Assembly: GCA_025490895.1 (NCBI GenBank)
Contig: JALPQI010003407.1
Coordinates: forward strand, 1 to 64,000
DNA: 64,000 nt
Origin: Thaumatotibia leucotreta
Taxonomy: Eukaryota; Arthropoda; Insecta; Lepidoptera; Tortricidae
Direction: 5' to 3'
In this document: piece after piece, positions 53,141 through 63,110 of the stretch
Layout of the letters: every line of letters starts with the position of its first letter
How positions within the stretch are numbered: position 1 is the stretch's first letter
Translations under genes and position numbers: made by a program
The notes under the pieces: model-generated
The model's database searches: none
Seen by the model: the letters and a program-made list of their open reading frames with translations, nothing else
Told to the model about the DNA's origin: nothing

Positions 53141-53673
53141 TGCTGGCACCCGATAAGTCAAATTCATTATAATTGCCTACAGCGTTGTGTAGTAAGTTCA
53201 TTATAGTTGAGTAGCGAACTCGATGTAAATTTATATGATTATAACTTTGTGTACGTAATTTTAATTGAAACATTACAGTCGACGAGTAGAAAAATGTTAA
53301 TACCTACGAGAACTGAAGTGCTAAAGACTGGCTGGGGTCTTAAAGCAATAGCAATAGCTTCTGCCCGTGTTGGAGACTTTTTTCTTGTACTTATCATTTT
53401 CAATGGTTCTAAAGAAGTATTGTTCTATTTCTATTGTAACAAAATAACCTACTTAGAAATATAAAAATAATTAACTTGAAAAATAATATCTTGTTTACTG
53501 TTTTGACTGTTAATTGTTTGTGTAAATAAAATTGACAGCTGTCTTACATTGATAAGTCACGTATAAAGAAACGATTGTATTAAATTGTGTTTCTAAATTT
53601 GCATAAAAAGGATTAATTGAAAAGTTTCGACTTTATGATCCCTAGTTTCCAAACACAGTTGGGCAATAAGTTA
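53141..53673. other. Gene-less interval
   Basis: AT-rich. Searched for the missing 5' exon of the CFAP107-like gene without success. Confidence 0.4.
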
Positions 53674-53816
53674 CCCCCTTATCCATACGTCTGCTAACTT
53701 AACAAGCCGCTAAATATTGTTTGTCCCTTTTGCTCTTATGAACACAACATTAAGACAGACAGAACAAACAATTATTAGCAGCTTGTTAAGTTAGCAGACG
53801 TTCATGAATAAGGGGG
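53674..53816. mobile_element. MITE family C, copy 3
   Basis: CCCCCTTATCCATACGTCTG and its inverted copy ending AATAAGGGGG, with TA on both sides. Confidence 0.8.
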
Positions 53817-54284
53817 TAATATGATTACTATAACCAATTAACTAAATTACAAAGTACACATACAAATGTAATTTACAGAAGTAATCAAATTTTTGCCCAC
53901 CTCTTATTCCAAATACGAACAGTAGATATAAAAGATAATGATTGTTGCATGGAGAATATACATTTAGGAATTGATCACATCACATCATATCCTTTAATAC
54001 TGGACATGCTGGACATAGGTCACTCTAATAAGATTGAGTAATGCAAACTAATTATTTAAATATCAAAACTGTTTTATTAACATATCATGTTATTACTTAA
54101 AAGTACTTATTTTTTAATTAAGTTATCAGATTTACCTTATTCAAAATCTCAACAGCAACAACATACAAGGTTCTAAGTTCTGAACAAACCTTCAGCACTT
54201 TGCACCTTATAATGTTGTTGTCAATGATCTTAACATTACATTATTTTGAACATGATGATATTAAGGTGGGTCAAGTACAGTCAA

Positions 54285-54412
54285 CGTTAAAGATATCATT
54301 ACAGATAAGACACCAAAAATATACTTACAAGGCCTTAATGTCAAGGCAATAAAGTCGAGTAAATATATTTTTGGCAGCTAAACCATAATGATATCTTTGA
54401 CATAGACTGTAC
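54285..54412. mobile_element. MITE with GTACAGTCAACGTTAAAGAT ends
   Basis: Inverted arms GTACAGTCAACGTTAAAGAT and the complement of ATCTTTGACATAGACTGTAC enclose 85 bp. It ends 20 bp from the stop codon of the 78-aa gene, inside its probable 3' UTR. Confidence 0.7.
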
Positions 54413-54431
54413 AAGTTTTACAAAAAATGTA

Positions 54432-54979
54432 TCATTCCATCTCCATGTTTAGTTGCAGGTTGGGGTCAGGCAGGGCTTGGAGTAAGGCATTCAGCTGACT
54501 TTCCAAGGGGCCCGCCTGCCCGATGATCCTCTTCATGTTGTTCGCTATTTGCAGCAAATCTTGATTTATTGTTTCCATGCCCTGCGATCAGAAATAGTTC
54601 ACATGTTTACTGTTAAATTTAAATATATCAATTCAAAAATGGAGTAATTACATTTTTAAAGGTTTGGCAACATGCATATGAACACTCTGGAGTTGTAGGT
54701 GTCTGAAGGCTATGGTAACTGCTTACCATAAGTATGACGTCCTTATGTATTTTTTTTTACTTACATTGTAATCATTTACTTAATATGTAAAGCGAAATAG
54801 TTTCATAATATGTAGTAAGCAACCTAGGAACCAGGTTTACTTTACAAAGTTCCTTCAACGATTAGAAGTCCCGAGAAACTAAAAGTAATCACCTCAATTG
54901 CAGACAAATACATCTGAGAGATGGTGCGGTCATTGCAGGTAATGAACCCACTAACGTTCGATTCGCAGTCTGATGCCAT
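54432..54979 (-). CDS. Two-exon gene for a 78-aa helical protein
   Basis: Exons 54979-54893 and 54581-54432 join in phase 0 across a 311-bp GT-AG intron. The protein begins MASDCESNVSGFITCNDRTI and continues with GMETINQDLLQIANNMKRII and LESQLNALLQALPDPNLQLN. The second exon reads as an amphipathic heptad helix, as in small subunits of coiled-coil assemblies such as BLOC-1/BORC or kinetochore complexes. No signal peptide, zinc ligand or catalytic motif is visible. I do not recognise the family. Short length, clean splice sites and a start codon just upstream of an intron support a real gene. It is in the same orientation as the CFAP107-like gene downstream. Confidence 0.6.
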
Positions 54980-55009
54980 AGACGTCATTGTTTAGTTTCT
55001 TGTATTTTT

Positions 55010-55350
55010 AATTAATAATTATTAAAATAATGTAATGATAATCAGCAGTATGAGCACAGCCAGTAAACAAGTAAATTCAAAATTTGTCAATTTTTAACAA
55101 TGACATTGACATGACATACGACTAATGCGCGACCCACACCATGTACAACCCACCAATTCAAGTAGATAATGATCGTTTACGATAGATTTCTTATTTTCGT
55201 AATATTTCTTAGTAGCATAAAATAAAATTTCGGGCTTTATGATTTTGAAGCACCAGCACGATGAACCAGTTGATCTGATATGGTGAATCCGACTCTAGCT
55301 CAAAGCTCTAGCTGGTTGTTCTATTAAATATAATTTCCCAGAGTCAGTTA
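55010..55350. other. Intergenic interval
   Basis: Promoter side of the 78-aa gene. No motif was placed with confidence. Confidence 0.4.
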
Positions 55351-55355
55351 AGTCG

Positions 55356-55592
55356 TCTTGTTTGGTTGCTTCGATGGCCCTGGACATTAATTCAAACGGC
55401 ACAACGCTTCTTTCTCACCACTATTTATTTAATTAAATTCACTTACAAAAACATGTTTATTATTGAAGATCTGTCAGTCGAGTGAAGTTTGAAGGCTCAT
55501 CATACATAGACAATATGTATGATGAGCTTCCAAATTCAAATAGTGTTAGTCAAGCACGAGTCGATTGCTTGCTAACAACCTTCATAATAACA
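55356..55592 (-). repeat. LTR (3' LTR in element orientation)
   Basis: 237 bp. On the minus strand it begins TGTTATTATGAAGG and ends AACAAGA. It matches 57480-57716 and is preceded by target duplication AGTCG. Confidence 0.85.
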
Positions 55593-57479
55593 CACCCCCT
55601 CAATCGACTCTGCTTGACGTATTATTACAAACACTTATAATTACCAAAACAAAAATTTCCAAAACATTACTACATCAGATTATAAAACAATTTTAAATAA
55701 CAACATCAAATTAATCAAATCATAATCAAAGTTATTACCATTCTACTCTCCTATCCAACAATTTCGAATACATGTCTAAATAACAGTTTTGAAATTCTTA
55801 CATATTCACTCATCGCTTCTACTCGTCAACACGTAACGATTAATATATAAATAAATAAATTTTGTCATTATTCAATTCAACTCGCCTCATACTCCTCATA
55901 TTTCCTCCACCGCTCGACACATTGTACCAATACATAAATAACTACATTCAACTCGCCTCATACTCCTCATATTTCCTCCACCGCTCGACACATTGTACCA
56001 ATACATAAATAACTACTAATAACCTTTATCCTCTGTTCATCTTCTCGACTTTACTGTTTTCTCCCACTCGATACATCGTCCTTCTCAATTATAAAATACA
56101 TACAATATAATATATCTTGTCTTTTTATTTCTCTCCCACTCGATACATCAATCTTCATTATTACATACTTATACTATAAAACATCTCCTCTACTTTTATT
56201 TCTCTCCCACTCGATACTTCCTCCTCATTTATTAAATCATACAATATAAAATATCTTCGTCTTTTATTATTCTCTCCCACTCGATACGTCCTCAACCTCA
56301 TTCCTCGTCAACCTCAATTATTATATTAAATACATCCAATATAAAACAAATACCTCCATCTATTTTTATCCTTTAAACTTCTTCTTCTCGACTCATTTTT
56401 ACTGCCACTCGATACATCGTCCTTTTCAATTATTAAAACCATACATTATAAAAATTTAACACACCACTGAAAAATATACCTCTATCTCAAATAAATAGAC
56501 ACTATAAAGAAAAACACCAACTACTAATAATAAACACAAATACAAAAATAATACCATTATCTCAAAATAGACATTTAGAAAAGAAAAGAACACTTAAGGG
56601 TATAAATAAAAAAATTGACGAATAATGATTCAGTTACTATCGAATAATGATTCAGTTACTATCACACACACCCCCTTAAGTGAATCATTATTAATCACCC
56701 CCTTAATTCTTACTTTATTTTGTTCTGGAATCCGTAAGTCTTCTTTCAGTATACATTTACAAACCCGATGAAATATAAAACAAAGAACCCCACATTTTCC
56801 GAAAAATAATTTGTACACTTTAGCCCACACTTAAACTACATTCAACAACTCCCTTTAATCACTATATTACGATTTTCATCTTCATCATTATTTAAAAATC
56901 TTCATTCCCATCATAAAATACATCTAAAAATACATATTCATTTGTTTCACTACTCAATTGTTCTCAAATGAACATCGCCTTCTCGAAAATTCTCCATATT
57001 TCTTCTACTTTTATCTCTTTCTGATATTTCTCCTTCTCGAACATTTTATACATATAGGTACCACTTCTTCTTTCAACTTTTCTTATATATCTCCTTCTCG
57101 ATTTTTCTACTTCTTCCTATTCTCCTCAATTTATCTCCTACTCGACCTTCATTGACTCTTCCAACATAATCTTCTTCCTGTCTGCTATTTCTCTGTTTTG
57201 CGTTCTGCCTTTCGTAATTGTTTCTCGATTTTCTTAATATAATGTCCAAAGTCCTCAATTCTTTTCCGTCATAATTTTCTTCATATATATATACATGCTT
57301 ATCTTCATCTAAAAATTGACTTGCGGTTTTCCTTGACTCGTTGCTATGCTTATTTTGTAAACAACCTTCCGTTGCTATGGTTAATTTTGATAAATATTTA
57401 CATGCCAAAACTAAAGATAATACGTAAATACTTTCACAATTATTGTCTCCTTCCTTAAAGTTCCAAAGGGCCCATAACC

Positions 57480-57716
57480 TCTTGTTTGGTTGCTTCGATG
57501 GCCCTGGACATTAATTCAAACGGCACAACGCTTCTTTCTCACCACTATTTATTTAATTAAATTCACTTACAAAAACATGTTTATTATTGAAGATCTGTCA
57601 GTCGAGTGAAGTTTGAAGGCTCATCATACATAGACAATATGTATGATGAGCTTCCAAATTCAAATAGTGTTAGTCAAGCACGAGTCGATTGCTTGCTAAC
57701 AACCTTCATAATAACA
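57480..57716 (-). repeat. LTR (5' LTR in element orientation)
   Basis: 237 bp, matching 55356-55592, followed on the plus strand by AGTCG and bordered inside by the primer binding site. Confidence 0.85.
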
Positions 57717-57721
57717 AGTCG

Positions 57722-59420
57722 TATAGTCAAAATTCTAACCATGCAACCGCAAAAGCTTTTGGACATGCTACTTTGCTGGCTAAGTAGCCAGTGCAATTAG
57801 CCTCATAAATTTTGGTTTTCTCTATCAATTCAACAATGGTGTCATTAGAGTGAAAGAGACAAATCCTCGAAATTTGCGGATTTCCAAGGTCACGATAGGG
57901 CTGCTGGTGTTTCAAGGTGAAGCATTGTTTGGTTGCGCATTAAAGGCTCCATGCATTTTCTTCGTGACACTGACATTATGTTTCCGTTCAGAAATTGTAA
58001 TATTATTTATTCATATCTTTCATGAAACTAGAATCATATTTAGAAAAAGTTACACAGCATACATGTGATTTACTATTATAGATATATTAGCAATAAACAG
58101 TAGGCTTTCTATAATTTACTTAATTATGCTGTAATGTTAATTGCACTTTCTTGATTAAAAGTTTCTGGTTACAGTTGAATATACATAGTTCATGAACGAC
58201 TTGACTCGTTCAATCAATGTCAATGTCATTCACCTGCAATAGGGAGAAGTATGGATTTTGGCGAAAAAAATATTATAGCGACGAAATATTGTTGCGTTCG
58301 TGATTTCTGTGTGAAAATTTGAGAACTAACATTGATTACAGTGTTCATTTTGTATCATTATAGTGATTGTTCCATATCTTTCGTGTTCCCATTCCTCTAA
58401 ATCCTGCTCTATCCCGATGGTTTCTAAATTATTAATCAATATCTTTACTACATGATTTACTGATAAATATGTATCTTCGAAAGGGTTAATAGTGGTTAGT
58501 CCGTATTATTAAAGTAAATAATATTTTTCATAATTTAAAAAAATAGCGTAAGATACAGTGTTTATTTACGTTAAGTGTTTCATAGGTAGGTACCTAGTTT
58601 AATTTTATATAGTTTACATACTTAGAACGCCGTAAATCTGCATAACATTTTACATTATTTCCAACACTTTTTTGTATTTTAGCAAACTGCTTTGCTAGTA
58701 GATTAGCACTGAGGAAACCATTATCATTACCAAAATACTTTAATATAAATTTCTGCATATTTCTTAGTTAAATTCGTATTTATTATAAAATTTTACAAGT
58801 GAAGTAGATATCTAAGATAAAATATCCAAGTTGCTTCTCTGATGTTAGACGTCTGCAACTCTGATGGATCCTCATTCTGAAGTATTGTATAAAAAAACTG
58901 TTGTGGGAAAACTGTGTTTTTGGGTTGAATAATACACAAAAAAAATTCAATAAGGACTTCATGGATTGAATCATTCTTTAAACATAGTATGATAATATAA
59001 TACAGTACTAAAACAATATCTTGATACATTCATGTAACTAAGATATGAAAATTATTTTGTCCGTATCCGTATCTCGGAAGACCATTCTATATTTCTGAAG
59101 AAGCCCCACATACTATTTAAATACCAGTGTATTATATGACGAATTATTTAATAAATAGATAAATTCTAATACTTATGTACTTGTGATGGCAGGATACATG
59201 AAGACAAATATTTTTAACACTAAACACTAACTTTTCATACAAGTCAAGATGTAATGGTAAAATTAGTTGTTTTAATTAATTTTAAATATTATAATTGTTT
59301 GTAACATTCCAACATTTAACTTTTATTTACTACTGATAACATCAACACATTTGACTGACCATTAATAACTCTTATTACAATGCATTTCAAGTGTGTGAAT
59401 AGTTAATTGTTGGAGATGAT
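57722..59420. other. Intergenic interval
   Basis: It contains a GGCCTACC-family MITE remnant (about 57840-57910, AATCCTCGAAATTTGCGGAT). The rest is AT-rich with no exon recognised. Confidence 0.4.
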
Positions 59421-59470
59421 GATTTTTAATATGTAGTGCACCCAGTAGGATGCACTACATATTAAAAATC
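59421..59470. repeat. Perfect 20-bp stem hairpin
   Basis: GATTTTTAATATGTAGTGCA, a 10-base spacer CCCAGTAGGA, then the exact inverted copy TGCACTACATATTAAAAATC. It is too short for a canonical animal pre-miRNA. Origin unknown: a MITE core, a binding palindrome or an RNA hairpin are all possible. Confidence 0.7.
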
Positions 59471-59754
59471 TTATACAATTATACATATGTATAAGACTTG
59501 ATTAATAAAGGTTGCAACCATTATACACAATTGACATACCTAAATTAGAGTGGAAAATTTATAGGTATTTAAATAGTATTAATTTCCAGCTTTTTCATTG
59601 CTTGTTACTAGTTTGAATCACATCCACACTAAAATCATCAAGTAGAAAATCGAATCTCTGCAAGTACCATACAAGTAGATTTCCTTTTGATCTGAGACAG
59701 TTGGTTAGTTGGGCACCACAATGTGGAGATGAGTAGGTAGGACACTAGGGCTGA

Positions 59755-59992
59755 TTGAGTGAGGCGCGCGTCTGTGCGACCCGGGGGCGCCGGCCGGGCT
59801 GGCGTCGCGACGTCGCGGCTCGACCCACCCTCCCAATCTCCCCCACCCTCCCCTATCTACCATAACACACTTACAGCCATTCCCTTCTGTAAACTTGTTA
59901 AGACCAGTTATCTTCGCTAGTTACCTAATCCTTTTATCTTGCATTCAATAGCATAATGGCGTAGCAATGTGTAAATAAAACGACCTGGAGAC
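59755..59992 (+). promoter_or_regulatory. CpG-rich upstream region and 5' UTR of the 60-kb gene
   Basis: The stretch 59757-59835 is strikingly GC/CpG-rich (CCCGGGGGCGCCGGCCGGGC, then GTCGCGACGTCGCGG) in an AT-rich context, 160-240 bp before the start codon. This is consistent with a housekeeping-type promoter or first non-coding exon. No TATA box is evident. Confidence 0.45.
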
Positions 59993-60278
59993 ATGTCAGA
60001 AAATGACGCGTGTGCAAGTGATCAAAATAACCTAAATAGAGAAACTAGTTCCGAACAAGTGAATGAAGATGTCGAGAAATGCGCTAAAGAAGACAGCGAA
60101 AAGGACAGTGATAAATCGGACGATCTCAAAGGTGTGTCAAAGGATGAAACGGCGGCGACGGAAGACAAAGTTTTAGGAACTCTCGAGTGGGAGTTAGATG
60201 GGTTCAAGTGCCACGTGAAATGGAAGTTTCCGGAAGGCACGACGACGCCGAAGGACTACATCGACTTGTGTTATGCAG
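59993..60278 (+). CDS. First coding exon of a gene extending right (SKICH/HECW-N-like?)
   Basis: ATG in GAGACATGTCA starts 95 codons, followed by the donor TATGCAG|GTAAGA in phase 1. The first 60 residues are acidic and disordered (EDVEKCAKEDSEKDSDKSDD). The rest looks like a beta-sandwich start: GTLEWELDGFKCHVKWKF, PKDYIDLCYAG. The pattern V-W-[8-10]-DWIGLY occurs in SKICH-type domains and the N-terminal domain of HECW ubiquitin ligases, so a relative is possible, but this is a guess. No downstream exon was found in the remaining 3.7 kb; the intron may run past the window. Confidence 0.5.
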
Positions 60279-60538
60279 GTAAGATTGATCGGTACGTGAT
60301 AGGATCGTTTTTGGCACGTTTCCAGAACACTGGATAGCACTATGTGTAGGTACTAGCTGCTATGTCCAGACTAGAGATAGGGCAAAGCTATTAGCATATC
60401 TCTGCAGTACTTCCGCAATATTGAAGGCAAGCTCTGTTTCTTATCTAACAACTTTTCGTTACTGGCGGTAACAGGGTAAATCTACCTACATTCTATCAAA
60501 ACCAGACGAGAGGATCAGATTATTATGATCACCCTGTA

Positions 60539-60678
60539 AAGGTGCATTCAGACCAAACGAGCATTCGCTGTTCTATCCCCCATTCTACGAAATCAACGAA
60601 TCACGTTTTGTGTAACGATCGAATTTCGTACAGTAGGCGGTTAGAATAGCGAATGCTCGTTTGGTCTGAATGCACCTT
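60539..60678. mobile_element. MITE family A, copy 3
   Basis: AAGGTGCATTCAGACCAAAC at both ends (inverted). 140 bp, the same length as copies 1 and 2. Confidence 0.8.
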
Positions 60679-60952
60679 AAGATATTATCAACAACTCCAA
60701 ATCCATGTTGCACCACTGAAGCAAAAAACCCCGGATATTTTCAGACCTATATATAGGTAAATTTGAATTCCCATACAAATTAGTGGCATGCAACTGCAAT
60801 TTACGCGTTTGCATCCGGCAAGCCCTATCAGCTGAAAAAATACACGTATCACTAGTTCAAATCGAACAAATCGTATCTGTAAACAAACCAGTAGGTAGAT
60901 ATTTGCATAATAAACACAAAATTTACATAAAAAAACATCGGCAAACTTAGGT

Positions 60953-61062
60953 ACAGTCGAAGACAAAATAAGGGGTATACAAAAACGTTCAAAAATATGT
61001 CCCAGTGCACTCTAATTCTGTGTAATAAGAACGTCGTAACATATTTATGAACGGATTCTTTC
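60953..61062. mobile_element. MITE family D, right-truncated copy
   Basis: It begins ACAGTCGAAGACAAAATAAG and is collinear with 38351-38485 up to GGATTCTTTC, then diverges. Confidence 0.7.
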
Positions 61063-62463
61063 AGAAGACTTCAGGGCAAAAGTTTTTAGCACCTCATTCT
61101 ACCCTAATCGATCTCGAAAACTAACCTATCTACCTACATCTACCAACTATTCATTCCATTAGCAATTTCTTATCTCACGTAATCTAGTCGACATTTCTTG
61201 TCCATACTTCGTCGCTTACGTCTCATAATCGGTCTTGTTAAGGCGGTTCTGCTGCGTTTTTGTGTCATTCTCTTATCCTATGTCCATCGCATGCCGAGTT
61301 ATCATTTCACACGATGTAATGTAGGAGTAGCCTTGCCAACGTAGCAACCACGCTTTATCGGAGACCAGACTTATCCTGGTATTGCGTAGAAGAAAATGTT
61401 GGTAAATTAGTGGTATAACAGTCTTGAGTCTTGACTAGCTCAGCTTGGAGGCATTATAACGGGTCCGCCACCGTTCGCTCGTTGCATTAATTGACAACGG
61501 GAAGCGCCTTAGAAGTTAGAATCTCTTATATAAGTCCGCACCACGGATAATTCAACCGGTAGTCCAGAATGGCAAGGGCGTCAAAACGCGTGTTAATTGT
61601 ACCCAGCTGTCTATAGGTTCTTGGAAAAGAAGCTTCGTACCCGTTAAGGTGTAATGGCAAGGACAGATAAATGAGTCCGTTTCGGGAAAAGACTGGCAAT
61701 TTCTATTCCAGCTGTGAATGTACATCTTTAGGCTATCTCGAAATCATGCTTTTTCCCGGAGATATTAAAACCAAACTAGATAAACATACATGGCACATTT
61801 AATTTTCATCAAAATCATTAGAGCTGTTTCCGAATTTCCCGAAACTCAACTCAACAATAATACAATTTTTATTCCCCTTTGTAGCTCACTAGCCTTTAAA
61901 ATGATGAGAGAAAAATTAAAGAAAGAAAAAAATACAATTAAGAATTAGTAAAAAAAAAATTAAAATTCGACAATAAGTAAGACCTTTGTGCAAGTAGCTC
62001 GTGTGAATGGGCCCTTATACTTTTCTTAATGGCCTGCCAGAGTTTATGAAATTCAATTAGTGACCTTATCTCCGCCTCACCTGAACCGTCATACTTCGCA
62101 GCCCATTATAAGGAACATGAGATCAATATTTCATTGTACCTTTAAAAAAATAATTATATCACTTTCTTTAACTGTTCATGTTACCGACACACCTCTGTTT
62201 ATTTCTTTTATTTACTGTTGGCCGAATCTATTTCGCAGTTTACTCCTTTCTCGTATTTCCGAAAGTGCACCCACGCATCATTTTAATTGAGTGCGCGGTG
62301 AGGTAATTTCACCGCCTTTAGTTTATATGCGTTTACACAACAAACTTAAAAGGAATCCTACCATCCTACCTTTTACTGATTAAAGTCCTTATTTTCATAT
62401 AATTATATGATATGCACAACAAATAATCTGGAGTTGGGCTTAATAGATCTGCGGTGCCCACCT
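61063..62463. other. Gene-less interval
   Basis: No exon, RNA gene or clear repeat was recognised. Probably intron of the 60-kb gene. Confidence 0.4.
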
Positions 62464-62580
62464 ACAATTAAGTGCAAAAATAGGTATCGAAAGAATCCCC
62501 TTATATTACACAGAATTAAGGTGCACTGGGACATATTTTTGAGCATTTTTATATACACCTTATTTTGCCTTTGATTGTAC
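62464..62580. mobile_element. MITE family D, copy with central deletion
   Basis: AATTAAGTGCAAAAATAGGT on the left and the inverted TACACCTTATTTTGCC on the right. It is shorter than the other copies by about 18 bp. Confidence 0.65.
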
Positions 62581-62814
62581 GTTAAAGTTAGATACCTACC
62601 TACATACAATTTGACCGAGCGTTGCCGATTTGGCCACCAGGGACAAAACTAGCTGGGATTGTGTCCCTACGTAAACCGTTCGAGCCGTTTGATATCCCCG
62701 AAACCGAAATAAATTCTCTCAAGAACGCAGTCCAATAGCACGTGTCAAAATACTTCGCTGGTTATACAGTCACCATCAAATGTTTCGAAGCGGCCAGGGC
62801 GCTCACAAATATCT

Positions 62815-62900
62815 GAGCAGCGGCCCTACCGCGAACATCGAAATTCGTAAATTTCGAGGACTTTTCTCTGTTACTCGAACGAAGGCGGCATTAGCCTGTG
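62815..62900. mobile_element. GGCCTACC-family MITE, left half
   Basis: CGGCCCTACCGCGAACATCG then AATTCGTAAATTTCGAGGAC. The right arm is not preserved. Confidence 0.5.
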
Positions 62901-63110
62901 CCTTTGGTTAGCCAACACTGGCTTGACTGGCTAAAGATCAATCTCCAACGATGATAACGTACCACACTGGAACCCGCCCATACATTGCTGTGCTCAAAAC
63001 TACAAAAAGTAAAATTAAGCAAAAAAAACTACCATTCTGCATTCGTAATGTCAAGTAGTGCTTATAATAATTATTATTTACATTATATTTGTATAAAAAA
63101 CAAAAAAATC

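Larger units (their letters stand above)
55356..57716 (-). mobile_element. Non-autonomous copia-type LTR retrotransposon
   Basis: Two direct repeats of 237 bp (55356-55592 and 57480-57716) are near identical and flanked by a 5-bp target duplication AGTCG (55351-55355 and 57717-57721). On the minus strand the 5' LTR is the right one. Directly inside it lies GGTTATGGGCCC (57479-57468), complementary to the anticodon arm of initiator tRNA-Met, the half-tRNA primer site of copia elements. Before the other LTR stands the polypurine tract GAGGGGGTG (55601-55593). The 1.9-kb interior has no gag, protease, integrase or reverse transcriptase. It is strand-asymmetric and contains a 70-bp tandem duplication (55875-56015) and at least four CTCCCACTCGATAC repeats. 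A minus-strand frame at 57408-57073 (111 codons, basic) is unrecognised. The element must rely on a partner in trans. Confidence 0.85.

Noticed and set aside
54137..54225. Possible minus-strand exon (VCSELRTLYVVAVEILNK before a GTAAAT donor)
   Set aside because: No acceptable acceptor or start, a stop shortly upstream, and the phase does not fit the CFAP107-like exon A.
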